From: JARRNJ01 sp037385045
GTDB lineage: Bacteria; Pseudomonadota; Gammaproteobacteria; JASBUN01
Reading direction: 5' to 3'
Length of the DNA stretch: 64,000 nucleotides
Assembly (NCBI GenBank): GCA_037385045.1
Contig: JARRNJ010000017.1
Span: 3,277 to 67,276 of the forward strand
Shown: positions 16,720-25,121 of the stretch, piece after piece
Layout of the letters: the number at the start of each line of letters is the position of its first letter
Numbering within the stretch: the first letter of the stretch is position 1
Translations under genes and position numbers: made by a program
Notes under the pieces: model-generated
What the model was told of the DNA's origin: nothing
Seen by the model: only the letters and a program-made list of their open reading frames with translations
Databases searched by the model: none

Positions 16720-18015
16720 ATGAAAGTCGAGTTGGCTGAAGCTTATCGGGATACGGAGCGCGGTCGAATGGCGCAGGAACTTCTGTCGCCCTGCGTTCAA
16801 TGCGGCCAGTGCACATTCAGATGTCCCACCTTCCGTCTTCTTGATGACGAGTGGGACGGACCGCGAGGCCGAATATTTCTGATCAAGCAGTTTCTCGAGG
16901 GCAGGGAGCCGACCCTGCATTTGCTGCCACCCGCGTATACGTTGAAGACATTGCAGGGTCGGTCGCTAAGTGCCAATCTCCAGCTTCATCTCGACCGCTG
17001 CCTGACGTGCCGGTCCTGCGAAACCAGTTGTCCGGAAGGGGTGCGTTACGGCCGCCTGCTCGACATCGGCCGGGAGCTGGTGGAAAAAGTGGTGCACCGT
17101 CCGCTCAAGGAACGGATTGCGCGCCGTGTAGTGCGATCCGTTGTTTCGCACAGACGCAGGTTCACGGCCCTGTTGCGGACCGGCCAATTGCTGCGCAACC
17201 TCCTGCCCGGTGAGTTGCGCGCCAGGATTCCCGTCCGGCGCGGGGCGGGAGCATGGCCCGACGGCGCTCATACCAGGACCATGCTCGTATGGCAGGGGTG
17301 CGTCCAGCCGGCTCTGGCGCCCGATATCAATGCTGCGGCGGCGCGAGTGCTCGATCGCTTCGCGATTCGGCTCACGCCGGCGGCAGGCGGCTGCTGTGGC
17401 GCCATCAGCCAGCATATGGCGGCGGACCAGGAGGCGCACGCCATTATGCGCAAGACGATTGACGCGCTCTGGCCCGCGGTGGAGGGCGGTGTCGAAGCGA
17501 TTGTAGTCACGGCGAGCGGGTGCGGCATGCATTTGCGCGATTACGGCCAACTGTTGGCTGACGACCCGCGCTACAGTGCGAAGGCGCGACGCATTTCCGC
17601 GTTGACCAAGGACATTGCCGAAGTGGTCGCCGAGGAATGGCGCGACGGCGTCGTTGGTGAACTCCCCGCGCCGCGGCGGCCGCACCGGATTGCCTTTCAA
17701 TCCTCGTGCAGCCTGCAGCACGGCGAGAAATTGAACGGCGTGGTGGAGAGGCTGCTGGAACGTGCCGGATTCAAATTGATGCCGGTTGCCTATCCGTTCA
17801 TGTGCTGCGGCGCGGCCGGCACATATTCAATCCTGCAGCGGGAACTGTCCTCCGGGTTGCGTGCGCGCAAGCTGGAGACATTGCTTCACGGCCGGCCGCG
17901 GATCATCGCCACGGCCAATATCGGCTGCCTCGTTCATCTCGCGCAAGTTGCTCCCGTGCCCGTCCATCATTGGATCGAGCTGGTCGACGAAGCCTTCGCC
18001 GCCGCCGGCAGGTGA
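16720..18015 (+). CDS. glcF: Glycolate oxidase iron-sulfur subunit GlcF-like
   Basis: The 431-residue protein has two 4Fe-4S ferredoxin motifs in its N-terminal third (CVQCGQCTFRCP and CLTCRSCETSCPEG). The CCG domains with GGCCGA and MCCGAAG follow, which is the architecture of GlcF, the electron-transfer subunit of glycolate/lactate-type oxidases. The ATG at 16720 has GGAG 7 bases upstream. GlcD and GlcE, the flavoprotein partners, are not in the window, so this is an orphan copy. It may pair with a flavoprotein elsewhere or serve another 2-hydroxyacid dehydrogenase. Its neighbour downstream is a convergent cynR-like regulator. Confidence 0.85.
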   Translation: MKVELAEAYRDTERGRMAQELLSPCVQCGQCTFRCPTFRLLDDEWDGPRGRIFLIKQFLEGREPTLHLLPPAYTLKTLQGRSLSANLQLHLDRCLTCRSCETSCPEGVRYGRLLDIGRELVEKVVHRPLKERIARRVVRSVVSHRRRFTALLRTGQLLRNLLPGELRARIPVRRGAGAWPDGAHTRTMLVWQGCVQPALAPDINAAAARVLDRFAIRLTPAAGGCCGAISQHMAADQEAHAIMRKTIDALWPAVEGGVEAIVVTASGCGMHLRDYGQLLADDPRYSAKARRISALTKDIAEVVAEEWRDGVVGELPAPRRPHRIAFQSSCSLQHGEKLNGVVERLLERAGFKLMPVAYPFMCCGAAGTYSILQRELSSGLRARKLETLLHGRPRIIATANIGCLVHLAQVAPVPVHHWIELVDEAFAAAGR

Positions 18016-18205
18016 CGGCGCCCGGCGGCTCACACGCCTAACTCCGGCAGGATCCAGCCAACACTGTGCCGACAGCCATTCTCGCTCGTGGACCACAGCC
18101 GGTTCGGCTTTCGGGTTGGAGCCGGGGTGAGCACCTGCCGACGCAGGATCCGGTTTCCGAAAGATAGTCACCTCGTGCTTCGCGGTGTGAGAGCGGCAAA
18201 CCAAT

Positions 18206-19147
18206 TCAGACGACGTAGTTCATGGTCTGTTGCGTGGATCTGTCCGTGGTCCATTCGGCTGCCATCGCCGCGAACGCCTGGCAGGCGGGGCTCTTGTAGG
18301 CGGTCTTGCGGCAGATCAGGCTCACCGCGTGGTGCGGCAGGTTCGGCAGCAAGGCAATCGAGCGCAGACCGTGCTGCGTGCGGGCAATGGTGCTCGGCAG
18401 TATAGTGGCGAGGCGCCCGAGGCGAACAATTTCGACAATCACGCTGAGTGAGGTGGCGTCAATCGCAACTGTGGGCTTGATGTCATGGTCGAGGCAATAA
18501 AGATCGATGTGGCGCCGCAGTGCGTAGTCGGTGTTGAACAGCACCAACGGTTCCTCCTCCAAGGCGTGTTTGTTCAACGGACCCTGGTGGTCGGCGAGTG
18601 GATGCTCGGCGCCGACGGTAAAGCTGAGCGGTTCAATGAACAGGATTTCGCTTTCCACTTCTTCGGAACTGCTCTCCGTTGAGACCGTGCTGCTGAAGGC
18701 GATGCCCAGATCGATTCGGTCCTCAACCAGTGCGCTCCTGATGCCGTCCTGGGGCATTTCCAACGTTGTCACGGTAATACCGGGATACCGCGAGTTGAAT
18801 CTGTCCAGCAAAGACATCGTCAGATAGTCGGTGATCGGTGTCATCGCAAGCCGGATGGAACCGCGGCTCAGGTCGTTGAGTTCGTGCACGGCGCGTTTTG
18901 CGGCATCCAATTCGCCCAGGGCGCGACGCGCGTGGTACAGGTAGACCTCACCCGCTGCCGTCAGTCGCACCGTGCGTCCGGACCGGTCGAGCAACTGTAC
19001 GTCCAGCAGCTCTTCCAATTGTTTTATTTGCTGCGAGAGCGTTGGCTGAGATACGTAAAGCGCTTCCGCTGCGCGCGTAAAGCTATGGCGTTCCGCGACC
19101 GCAAGCAAGTAACGGATCGAGCGGGGGAAGAGCGCTTTCGGTTCCAT
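18206..19147 (-). CDS. cynR: LysR-family regulator, CynR-like
   Basis: The 313-residue protein has the N-terminal LysR winged helix (SFTRAAEALYVSQPTLSQQI) and a substrate-binding effector domain. Long blocks resemble E. coli CynR, including HSFTRAAEALYVSQP and SLSVIVEIVRLGRLATILP. CynR activates the cyanase genes in response to cyanate, and here it is divergent from cynS, as expected. The ATG at 19145-19147 is preferred over an upstream TTG because AGGAG precedes it by 6 bases. It probably binds in the 530-base gap to the cyanase gene. Confidence 0.85.
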   Translation of the reverse strand: MEPKALFPRSIRYLLAVAERHSFTRAAEALYVSQPTLSQQIKQLEELLDVQLLDRSGRTVRLTAAGEVYLYHARRALGELDAAKRAVHELNDLSRGSIRLAMTPITDYLTMSLLDRFNSRYPGITVTTLEMPQDGIRSALVEDRIDLGIAFSSTVSTESSSEEVESEILFIEPLSFTVGAEHPLADHQGPLNKHALEEEPLVLFNTDYALRRHIDLYCLDHDIKPTVAIDATSLSVIVEIVRLGRLATILPSTIARTQHGLRSIALLPNLPHHAVSLICRKTAYKSPACQAFAAMAAEWTTDRSTQQTMNYVV

Positions 19148-19198
19148 AGACAACTCCTATAGCGCGCATCGGTAATTAGTCTTGGAAAACGATATTTG

Positions 19199-19261
19199 CA
19201 TAGTCCATAGTCGTCCGCAATAGAAACTCATGACGGTATTGGCAAACGTAAATACATAGTC
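19199..19261. promoter_or_regulatory. Three CATAGTC repeats, candidate CynR site
   Basis: CATAGTC occurs in tandem at 19199-19205 and 19206-19212 and again at 19255-19261, within AT-rich sequence just upstream of cynR and on the cynS side. Repeated heptamers at this position are candidate operator half-sites for the divergent LysR regulator. This is inferred from position only. Confidence 0.35.
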
Positions 19262-19513
19262 CCGGCCAGAACGAGAACAACAGAAATCAAGTATGTATGA
19301 ATATTCGAATTTACTTCGAGCGGTGACCAGCTCGGGCTGGTGGCGCGCTGTTGCCGCACGCAAGGGTGCGGGACGGCGTGTGGCACCGCGCGTTGCGCCG
19401 TCCCGGATCTTCATTGCGGTGACCGCGCTGCTGACTTGCGGGTTTGCCCGTGGCGCGGGGGAACGGCTGCGACGCGTCCAGGGCAGGAGAGTATTTCGTG
19501 CGCGCTTCTGTCT

Positions 19514-19604
19514 ACCGACGGCCTTGTCGGTGACGGGGCTTTCTCCGAGTGTGAGCCGGAGGCTTCTCTGTTGCTGAGAGAAGCCCACCCGGCTCTCTTT
19601 TTTT
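19514..19604 (+). terminator. Intrinsic terminator with upstream alternative hairpins in the cynS leader
   Basis: A two-part stem (outer GAGCCGG 19553-19559 with CCGGCTC 19589-19595; inner GGCTTCTCT 19561-19569 with AGAGAAGCC 19577-19585) is followed by seven T residues (19598-19604). No plus-strand gene precedes it, and cynS starts 79 bases later. An alternative stem CTCCG (19543-19547) / CGGAG (19557-19561) would break the outer stem, and a further hairpin ACCGAC/GTCGGT lies at 19514-19531. The arrangement fits a transcription attenuator, or the end of a small RNA. Confidence 0.6.
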
Positions 19605-19683
19605 CGGGTCCTGCGGGCTGTAGAGCGGACCTGAACGCACACGGTCGTATTTTGACTTGATCAACACGCAAGGAGCGTGCCCG

Positions 19684-20124
19684 ATGAATAAAGCGGACAT
19701 GAAAGAAGCCATTCTTCAGGCCAAATCTGAAAAGAATCTGAGCTGGGAGGCGCTGGCGGAAGTTGCGGGTGTGGCGCCGGAATACCTGTGTTCGGCTTGT
19801 TTTGGAATGAATCATCTTGAGCAGCGGCACGCCGATGCGCTCGCCAAAGTGTTGGGCCTGGGCGGTGAAGTAGCGACTGCGCTGCAGCAATTTCCGCATA
19901 AGACGTGGAGCCAGACGGTTCCAACCGACCCTGTGATTTACCGTTTGTACGAAATCATGGGCGTCTATGGCGAGACCATCAAGGCGCTGATTCATGAGAA
20001 GTTCGGCGACGGCATCATGAGCGCCATTGATTTCAGCATGGCCGTCGCCAAGCAGGAAGACCCGAAGGGCGATCGGGTCGTGGTAACCATGAGCGGCAAG
20101 TTCCTGCCCTACAGGTCGTGGTAG
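19684..20124 (+). CDS. cynS: Cyanate hydratase (cyanase)
   Basis: The 146-residue protein matches the CynS family along its whole length: an N-terminal helical domain and the C-terminal catalytic domain. The catalytic Arg87, Glu90 and Ser113 have the same spacing as Arg96, Glu99 and Ser122 of the E. coli enzyme. It converts cyanate and bicarbonate to ammonia and CO2 as a cytoplasmic decamer. The ATG at 19684 has AAGGAG about 9 bases upstream. cynR is divergent, and a decayed thiocyanate hydrolase operon lies 1.4 kb downstream. No cynT (carbonic anhydrase) or cynX is present. Confidence 0.96.
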   Translation: MNKADMKEAILQAKSEKNLSWEALAEVAGVAPEYLCSACFGMNHLEQRHADALAKVLGLGGEVATALQQFPHKTWSQTVPTDPVIYRLYEIMGVYGETIKALIHEKFGDGIMSAIDFSMAVAKQEDPKGDRVVVTMSGKFLPYRSW

Positions 20125-20304
20125 CGCGATTGATGCGCGGCGCGGTTGGGCCCATCGCAGGCTTGGGGCGGGTTTGGCGGTGAGAGCAACGCGATGTCGA
20201 TCGACCTGTCTTTTCATGCGTCAACCAACTGCGACGGATGGTCAGTCGGCTCGTCGACCGCGAAGCCCAAACCCTATTTTCAAACGTGACATGTAAGGTG
20301 AAGC

Positions 20305-21126
20305 ATGGTGGCTTCGGATCCTCATCGTTTCGTTAATCAACTTGACCAGGCGGCCCTGGAAGGGTTGATAGGCCGGCTGGAGGGCCGTGCCCAGGATGCC
20401 GTGTTTGCGAGGCTGTTGGAACGATATGCGGGTCAGTTGCCATTGGACCGCTCGGCGCAGGTGCTGGAGGTTGGCTGCGGAACCGGCGCGACCCTGCGCG
20501 CCCTGGCGCGCCGGAATGACTTCGTCGGCAAGGCGGTGGGGGTGGACCAGTGTCTTCCGTTCATAAACGCAGCCAACGCGTTTGCGCAAGCCGAGAATAT
20601 CGACGACCGGATTACTTTCCTTGTCGGTGATGCCCACAACCTGGATTTTCCCGGCGGGAGTTTCGACGTGGTCATCGCCCATACCGTGATCAGTCATGTC
20701 ACCGACCCGATGACGATGCTGAGCGAAATGGCGCGGGTCGTGCGGCCCGGCGGCACCGTTGTTATCCTGGATGGCGACTATGCTTCGTTGACCTACGCCT
20801 TTCCCGACCACAGCTTTGGTCACCAAATGGACGCCGCCCTCGCGACCGCCAGCTTCAACAATCCGCGAATTATGCGCGACCTGCCCCGGCTGTTGCCACA
20901 GTTTGGGCTGCGTCCCGAGCAAGCGTGGGGCGACGCCGTTGTGGAGATTGGTGCGAGCAGCTATTTCAAGTCATTTGCTGAAACCTACGCCCCATACGTT
21001 AAGAGAGCGGGCCTCCTGCCGGCGCAGGCGGTCGACGTTTGGCTGAAAGAACAGCTGCAGGCCATGGAGGACGGGACGTTTTTCGCCGCGTGTAACTACT
21101 ATACGTACCTGTCATGTCCGCGCTAA
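20305..21126 (+). CDS. Class I SAM-dependent methyltransferase
   Basis: The 273-residue protein has the SAM-binding motif I (VLEVGCGTGATLRAL, about residues 53-67), an acidic residue after the second strand (GVDQ), and motif II-like DVVIAHTVISHV. The C-terminal part has an aromatic stretch seen in small-molecule methyltransferases. The ATG at 20305 has AAGGTG upstream. The substrate cannot be told. It sits between cyanase and the thiocyanate hydrolase-like genes on the same strand, so it may belong to the same regulon, but this is position only. Confidence 0.8.
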   Translation: MVASDPHRFVNQLDQAALEGLIGRLEGRAQDAVFARLLERYAGQLPLDRSAQVLEVGCGTGATLRALARRNDFVGKAVGVDQCLPFINAANAFAQAENIDDRITFLVGDAHNLDFPGGSFDVVIAHTVISHVTDPMTMLSEMARVVRPGGTVVILDGDYASLTYAFPDHSFGHQMDAALATASFNNPRIMRDLPRLLPQFGLRPEQAWGDAVVEIGASSYFKSFAETYAPYVKRAGLLPAQAVDVWLKEQLQAMEDGTFFAACNYYTYLSCPR

Positions 21127-21546
21127 GGCGTTTCGGCGCATCCGGCGGCGCAGACGCTGACGGGTGCCGGACCCGTTTGCGTGACGCCGTGAGCGATAAT
21201 CGCCGCCTATGGCGGCCATTGGAATTACATCTTGGATAATCAGGGGAATTTTGCCTAGATTGGTGACACGTCCCACGTGCGGTTTCCCTGGTCCCGATCC
21301 TGCGGCATGGGCGTTCAAACAACAAGGCCGCCGGCGACACCGCAGTGGGGCAGCACCGAGCGTGACACAGCGCCCGGACTGGCCAGAGCCGGTGGCGCTG
21401 AAGTGCAAATTGCCGCGGCCCGGCTCCAAACATAGTTCGGTACTTCGCGCAACGGCTGCACGGTGATCGGAGCCCGTATCGTGGTCGCCCAGCGGTACGC
21501 CGCACCTATCGGGCTTGTGAACGCAATTGATGAGGTACAGATTGCG
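21127..21546. other. Gap where a thiocyanate hydrolase beta gene would be expected
   Basis: About 420 bases between the methyltransferase and the ScnA-like gene. In known thiocyanate hydrolase operons scnB precedes scnA, but I see no ScnB-like remnant in any frame here. The sequence has no gene I recognise. Confidence 0.35.
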
Positions 21547-21915
21547 ATGACTAACCATCAAGACGATGTCATACAAGACGCAAAAATGGCGATGAACACG
21601 GGTCGTGTGAACCACCCGCACGGGCAGATCGGCGAGGCGAGGTTCAAGCAGGGTGATCACGTCCGAATCAGGGATTTGCGCGATGTCTTCCATTCGCGGG
21701 CGTTGGCCTACAAACCAGGCACCGTCGGTACGGTGGCGGATGTGAAGCGAGAATCCGCCGCGGGAGCCGCCGCGGCGGCGCGGGGCGACGCACAAGTGGA
21801 GTGGTACTACAGCGTGATATTCAAACAAAGGGATCTTTGGCCAGATGATGGCGACACGGGCAGGGATGACACCCTGGAGACCGAGCTTCCAGAGCGCTAT
21901 CTCGAAGAGATGTAA
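21547..21915 (+). CDS. scnA: Thiocyanate hydrolase alpha (ScnA)-like / nitrile hydratase beta C-terminal-like protein
   Basis: The 122-residue protein matches the small alpha subunit of thiocyanate hydrolase, which corresponds to the C-terminal half of nitrile hydratase beta. Seen features are GDHVRIRDLRDVFHSR, EWYYSVIFKQRDLWP and the terminal DDTLETELPERYLE. In the Thiobacillus enzyme this subunit joins beta and the cobalt-bearing gamma subunit to hydrolyse thiocyanate to carbonyl sulfide and ammonia. The ATG at 21547 (GAGG 11 bases upstream) gives a normal-length subunit; the frame is open to 21463. The gene itself looks intact, but its partner downstream is broken. Confidence 0.75.
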   Translation: MTNHQDDVIQDAKMAMNTGRVNHPHGQIGEARFKQGDHVRIRDLRDVFHSRALAYKPGTVGTVADVKRESAAGAAAAARGDAQVEWYYSVIFKQRDLWPDDGDTGRDDTLETELPERYLEEM

Positions 21916-21955
21916 TGCCGCTGACCGGCGTCGTGGCACGCGAGAGGAAATCGCG

Positions 21956-22306
21956 ATGTCAGAAAACCGGCATGAGCGGGCGCCGATGGTGGGTGAGGTC
22001 AGTGACCTTGAAGTTCGGGAGATGGCGGTGCGCTTTGTGGCGAAGGCCAGGCTGGATCCGGAGTTCGGTTTGCAGCTCCCTGCGGAGGTGGGGATACGGG
22101 TTGCGGACTCCAACCAGAAGACCCGCTACATGGCGACGCCGGTGCGTCCCGAAGGTACGGAAGAGTAGACCGAGGACCAACTGGCGGTAATCGCAACCGG
22201 CGGCTGCCTGATCGGGGTCGCGGTGCCCAAGCCCGGTGTTACGTCCAACACCCGGCGGCCGGTGCGTAAAGCGATTCCTCCGGTGCAGCACGGCCACGGT
22301 CATTGA
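21956..22306 (+). pseudogene. scnC: Remnant of thiocyanate hydrolase gamma (ScnC) / nitrile hydratase alpha
   Basis: The N-terminus (APMVGEVSDLEVREMAVR) and C-terminal part (FGLQLPAEVGIRVADSNQKT, then PVRPEGTEE) match ScnC-type gamma subunits. The middle is missing, including the CTLCSC metal-binding motif. By comparison with the family from memory, two segments are gone: about 30 residues near 22034 and about 80 near 22064. Both junctions are in frame. A TAG at 22166-22168 replaces the Trp expected after GTEE, and the frame then continues to 22306 with family-like sequence (TEDQL, CLIGVAVPKPG). Without the cobalt site it cannot be catalytic. Confidence 0.8.
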
Positions 22307-22332
22307 GCATGTCAGCTTGCGAGGAGTAAGCC

Positions 22333-22758
22333 ATGAGCAAATCGAAGATACTGGACAACAACGTCGACGACGATTGGCAGCCGGCGGACGTGAGGCCGAT
22401 TGGCGTGCTTGAGGATGTACGCACTCGCGGACGGACGTGGGAGGAGTTGGCTACGCAGTACGGCGTCACCAATCCCGATCCGCCGTGGCGTATCACATTG
22501 GATGCGACCTGCGATATGCTTGCGGCGGATTCGTGCGTCAAGCCCCATGAGGAGCGCGACGCGCAGGCGTGCGTTGTGCCGGTGCTCGAACGGCGGGCGG
22601 AGGAGGATGACCTGTCCGAGACGATCTACGCCGACGTTCCTTTCCCGGAGCGGACGCTGCTGGCGCTGGCCCACTCTATGATTCGGCGCGGCCTGTTCGA
22701 CGAGGAAGAACTGGCCCGCCGTATGGAAGACGTCAGCCACCGCTTGAACAGCGTCTGA
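22333..22758 (+). CDS. Thiocyanate hydrolase / nitrile hydratase activator-like protein
   Basis: The 141-residue protein lies 27 bases after the ScnC remnant, the place where the SCNase activator (P15K-type) gene sits in known operons. Its C-terminal half (PFPERTLLALAHSMIRRGLF, then DEEELARRMEDV) has the helix-turn pattern of nitrile hydratase beta N-termini and their activator proteins, which deliver cobalt to the catalytic subunit. Three Cys residues (TCDM, SCVKP, ACVVP) could bind metal. The frame is intact with GAGGAG before the ATG. Family membership is inferred from partial similarity and position. Confidence 0.55.
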   Translation: MSKSKILDNNVDDDWQPADVRPIGVLEDVRTRGRTWEELATQYGVTNPDPPWRITLDATCDMLAADSCVKPHEERDAQACVVPVLERRAEEDDLSETIYADVPFPERTLLALAHSMIRRGLFDEEELARRMEDVSHRLNSV

Positions 22759-23153
22759 CAGGGGCGCGGCCCGCCCGGTACGGCATGCTGAACCGCCAGG
22801 GAAGGCGCGCGGCTACCCCCCGGCCGAGGTAGCGTAGATCCGAAATTGGTGCGCCGGCACGATACGCCAGCGCATTCCGACGCGCCTGCGGATTACCGGA
22901 ATTTCCTCCCCGCCTGGCGAACGAAGGTTCGCGGACCGGCCGTTCCGCCCGCCGGTGCGGTACGCCGCAACGGGGTCCAGTGCGCGCGGCTGCCTGTTTT
23001 GCAGCGCGTCTCGGCTCAATCCCTCCGTCGGTTTCCGCCTGGCGCTGCGGCGCCAACGACTGTCGCGGTATTTACGTGCGTACGGTCCGGGCTCCAGGGG
23101 GGGCGGTGCCGCGGCGGACGTTGTCCCAGGCGGCCAGCCGATAGATGCAACAG
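22759..23153. other. Intergenic region between converging genes
   Basis: About 395 bases with no reliable gene. A plus-strand stretch near 22979-23050 reads SASRLNPSVGFRLALRR, faintly like the end of a formylglycine-generating-enzyme family protein, but too short to call. No terminator with a T run is seen. Confidence 0.3.
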
Positions 23154-23756
23154 TCAGGGCCGCCGATCCCGTCCGGCCGACGTGTCATTTGTCAGCCCGG
23201 CGCGGCCGAAGATCGAACCGAACACGTTGCTGCCGGTCAGCTGGTGTAACAACGCAAATCCGACATGACCAGCCCAGTAAACCCAAAGTGCGTCGGCGAA
23301 GAATTTGTGCGCCAGTACGTAGCGGGTGAAGGCAGCCGGGTCCTGTGGCGGCGCCGGCGGGCCCGAGGGAATCATGGCGTGGATGACCACGCCGGTGACG
23401 GCGCAGCCGCTGACGGCCAGGATGCCCAGGCCGTGCACGAAGCTCGACAATCCGGCCCGCCGCCCGGGGGGCGGCAGCCGGCGGCGCCACAGTCCAAGCA
23501 CCTCGCTGGCGATTGCGCGAAAAGCGGCGCGATTCCAGGGAAACAGCAGTGCCAGGTCGTAGGCCGCGTAACTGTATAACCAGAACAGCAGCAGTACCAA
23601 ACCAGTCACCAGGCCGATGTAGCGGTGGGGCGGGAAAAGAAACTGGGTACCCGGGTCGGACATGAACAGACCGGTGGCCTGCTGAAAGGTGATGGTCAGC
23701 ACAATAGCCCAGTGCAGCAGCCGGCTCGCGGCGCTCCAGGTGGTTGTTTCCGTCAC
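23154..23756 (-). CDS. Cytochrome b561-family membrane protein
   Basis: The 200-residue protein has four main membrane segments, with histidines in the helix positions used for two b haems: RLLHW near residue 15, PPHRYIG near 43, SFVHGLG and GHVGFALLHQ further on. The GTG at 23754-23756 is chosen because AAAGGAG lies just upstream. It would be an inner-membrane quinol oxidase or electron-transfer subunit. It is divergent from an SQR-like flavoprotein 228 bases away. It is distinct from the b561 fusion at 51-52 kb. Confidence 0.8.
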   Translation of the reverse strand: MTETTTWSAASRLLHWAIVLTITFQQATGLFMSDPGTQFLFPPHRYIGLVTGLVLLLFWLYSYAAYDLALLFPWNRAAFRAIASEVLGLWRRRLPPPGRRAGLSSFVHGLGILAVSGCAVTGVVIHAMIPSGPPAPPQDPAAFTRYVLAHKFFADALWVYWAGHVGFALLHQLTGSNVFGSIFGRAGLTNDTSAGRDRRP

Positions 23757-23984
23757 GACGACTCCTTTGCGGGTGCCTGCAACAGGCGCTTGGGTAGCGC
23801 CCAAAGACCCTAATCCGGAAACCTGCGCGGTCCAGTATCCACGGGCGCTGGGGAGCCAGCGATGACATCGATCAAATCTCCGGGTCGAAACCACCTGCTC
23901 GGCCGTTGGCACGGGGGCGCCCCGGTGCCCGCCGAGATGGTTTAGAATGGCGTCTCCGTGCAGTGAATCGGAGATTGGTTTCCC

Positions 23985-25115
23985 ATGTCCAGACGCATCA
24001 CCGTAGTCGGCGCCGGCTTTGCCGCCCTTACCGCCGTGCGCACCCTGCGCGCCGGCAACCGGAACGTAGAGATCACCGTCGTCGCACCCAAGGCGGAATT
24101 GGTCTATCTCCCGAGCCTGATCTGGATTCCGTCCGGGTTGCGGCAACCCGAAGAGCTGCGGATTCCTCTCGAGGCGTTCTTCCGGCGCACAAAGGTGCAA
24201 TTCCACGCGGGTGAGGCCACCGGCCTGTCCGGCGACAGCCGGACGCTGTTCACTACTGCGGGCGAGTTGGTCAACGACGGTCTGGTAATCGCCTCCGGCG
24301 GACGCTTCATCAAGAAGCTACCCGGCATCGAGCACGCGATCACTCCGTGCGAAGGCATCGATGCGGCGGTGGCCATTCGCGACCGGCTGCAGGCCATGGA
24401 AGGCGGCACCATTGCCGTGGGCTTCGGCACCAACCCTAATGAGCCGGCAGCCATGCGCGGCGGCCCGATGTTCGAGTTCCTGTTCGGCATCGATACCCTC
24501 CTGCGCCGACAGCGCCGGCGCGAACGCTTCAAGCTGGTGTTCTTCAACGCGGCTGCGGAGCCGGGCAAACGCCTCGGCGAAAAGGCGGTGAAGGGGCTGC
24601 TGGGTGCCATGGCCGCCCGCGGCATCGAGACTCACCTGGGCCACAAGATCAGTGGTTTTGCGCCGGGCACGGTTATCACCGAGGGCGGCGAGATACCCGC
24701 CGAGTTGATCCTGTTCATGCCGGGGTTGACGGGCAACGCCTGGTTTGACAACACCAGCCTCGCCCGTTCCGAGGGCGGTATGCTCAAGGCCGATGCGATG
24801 TGCAGGGTGGGCGGAGCCGAGCGCGTCTATGTGGCGGGCGATTCCGGCAGCTTTCCCGGGCCCGGCTGGATGCCGAAGCAGGCGCACATGGCGGACCTGC
24901 AGGCCGAAGCGGCGGCGCGCAATCTGCTGGCCGAACTCGCCGGGCGCGAGCCCGAGCATACCTACAATGTCGAACTCATGTGTATCGTCGACAGTCTGGA
25001 CAAGGGCATGCTGGTTACCCGGACCGAGCGCACGAACCGCATGATCCGTCCGCTGTCCGCATTGCACTGGACCAAGCGCGCCTTTGAGTGGAACTACCTG
25101 CGCAAGTACCGCTAG
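23985..25115 (+). CDS. FAD-dependent oxidoreductase, sulfide:quinone reductase-like
   Basis: The 376-residue protein has an N-terminal dinucleotide-binding motif (ITVVGAGFAALTAVRTLR), the segment ELVYLPSLIWIPSG typical of sulfide:quinone reductases and their relatives, and a C-terminal FAD-contact region (VYVAGDSGSFPGP). The Cys pattern is incomplete compared with classical type I SQR: candidate residues are in TPCEG, AMCRV and LMCIV. Another NDH-2-like or sulfide-related activity is therefore possible. It would be a peripheral membrane enzyme. It is divergent from cytochrome b561. Confidence 0.75.
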   Translation: MSRRITVVGAGFAALTAVRTLRAGNRNVEITVVAPKAELVYLPSLIWIPSGLRQPEELRIPLEAFFRRTKVQFHAGEATGLSGDSRTLFTTAGELVNDGLVIASGGRFIKKLPGIEHAITPCEGIDAAVAIRDRLQAMEGGTIAVGFGTNPNEPAAMRGGPMFEFLFGIDTLLRRQRRRERFKLVFFNAAAEPGKRLGEKAVKGLLGAMAARGIETHLGHKISGFAPGTVITEGGEIPAELILFMPGLTGNAWFDNTSLARSEGGMLKADAMCRVGGAERVYVAGDSGSFPGPGWMPKQAHMADLQAEAAARNLLAELAGREPEHTYNVELMCIVDSLDKGMLVTRTERTNRMIRPLSALHWTKRAFEWNYLRKYR

Positions 25116-25121
25116 CTGTGT

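Noticed and set aside
19293..19577. A 94-codon frame upstream of cynS
   Set aside because: Low-complexity Arg-rich translation without a ribosome site, running through the terminator hairpin; treated as leader RNA, not a gene.
22955..23050. Possible formylglycine-generating-enzyme tail
   Set aside because: Only about 15 residues look similar and no upstream domain can be found.
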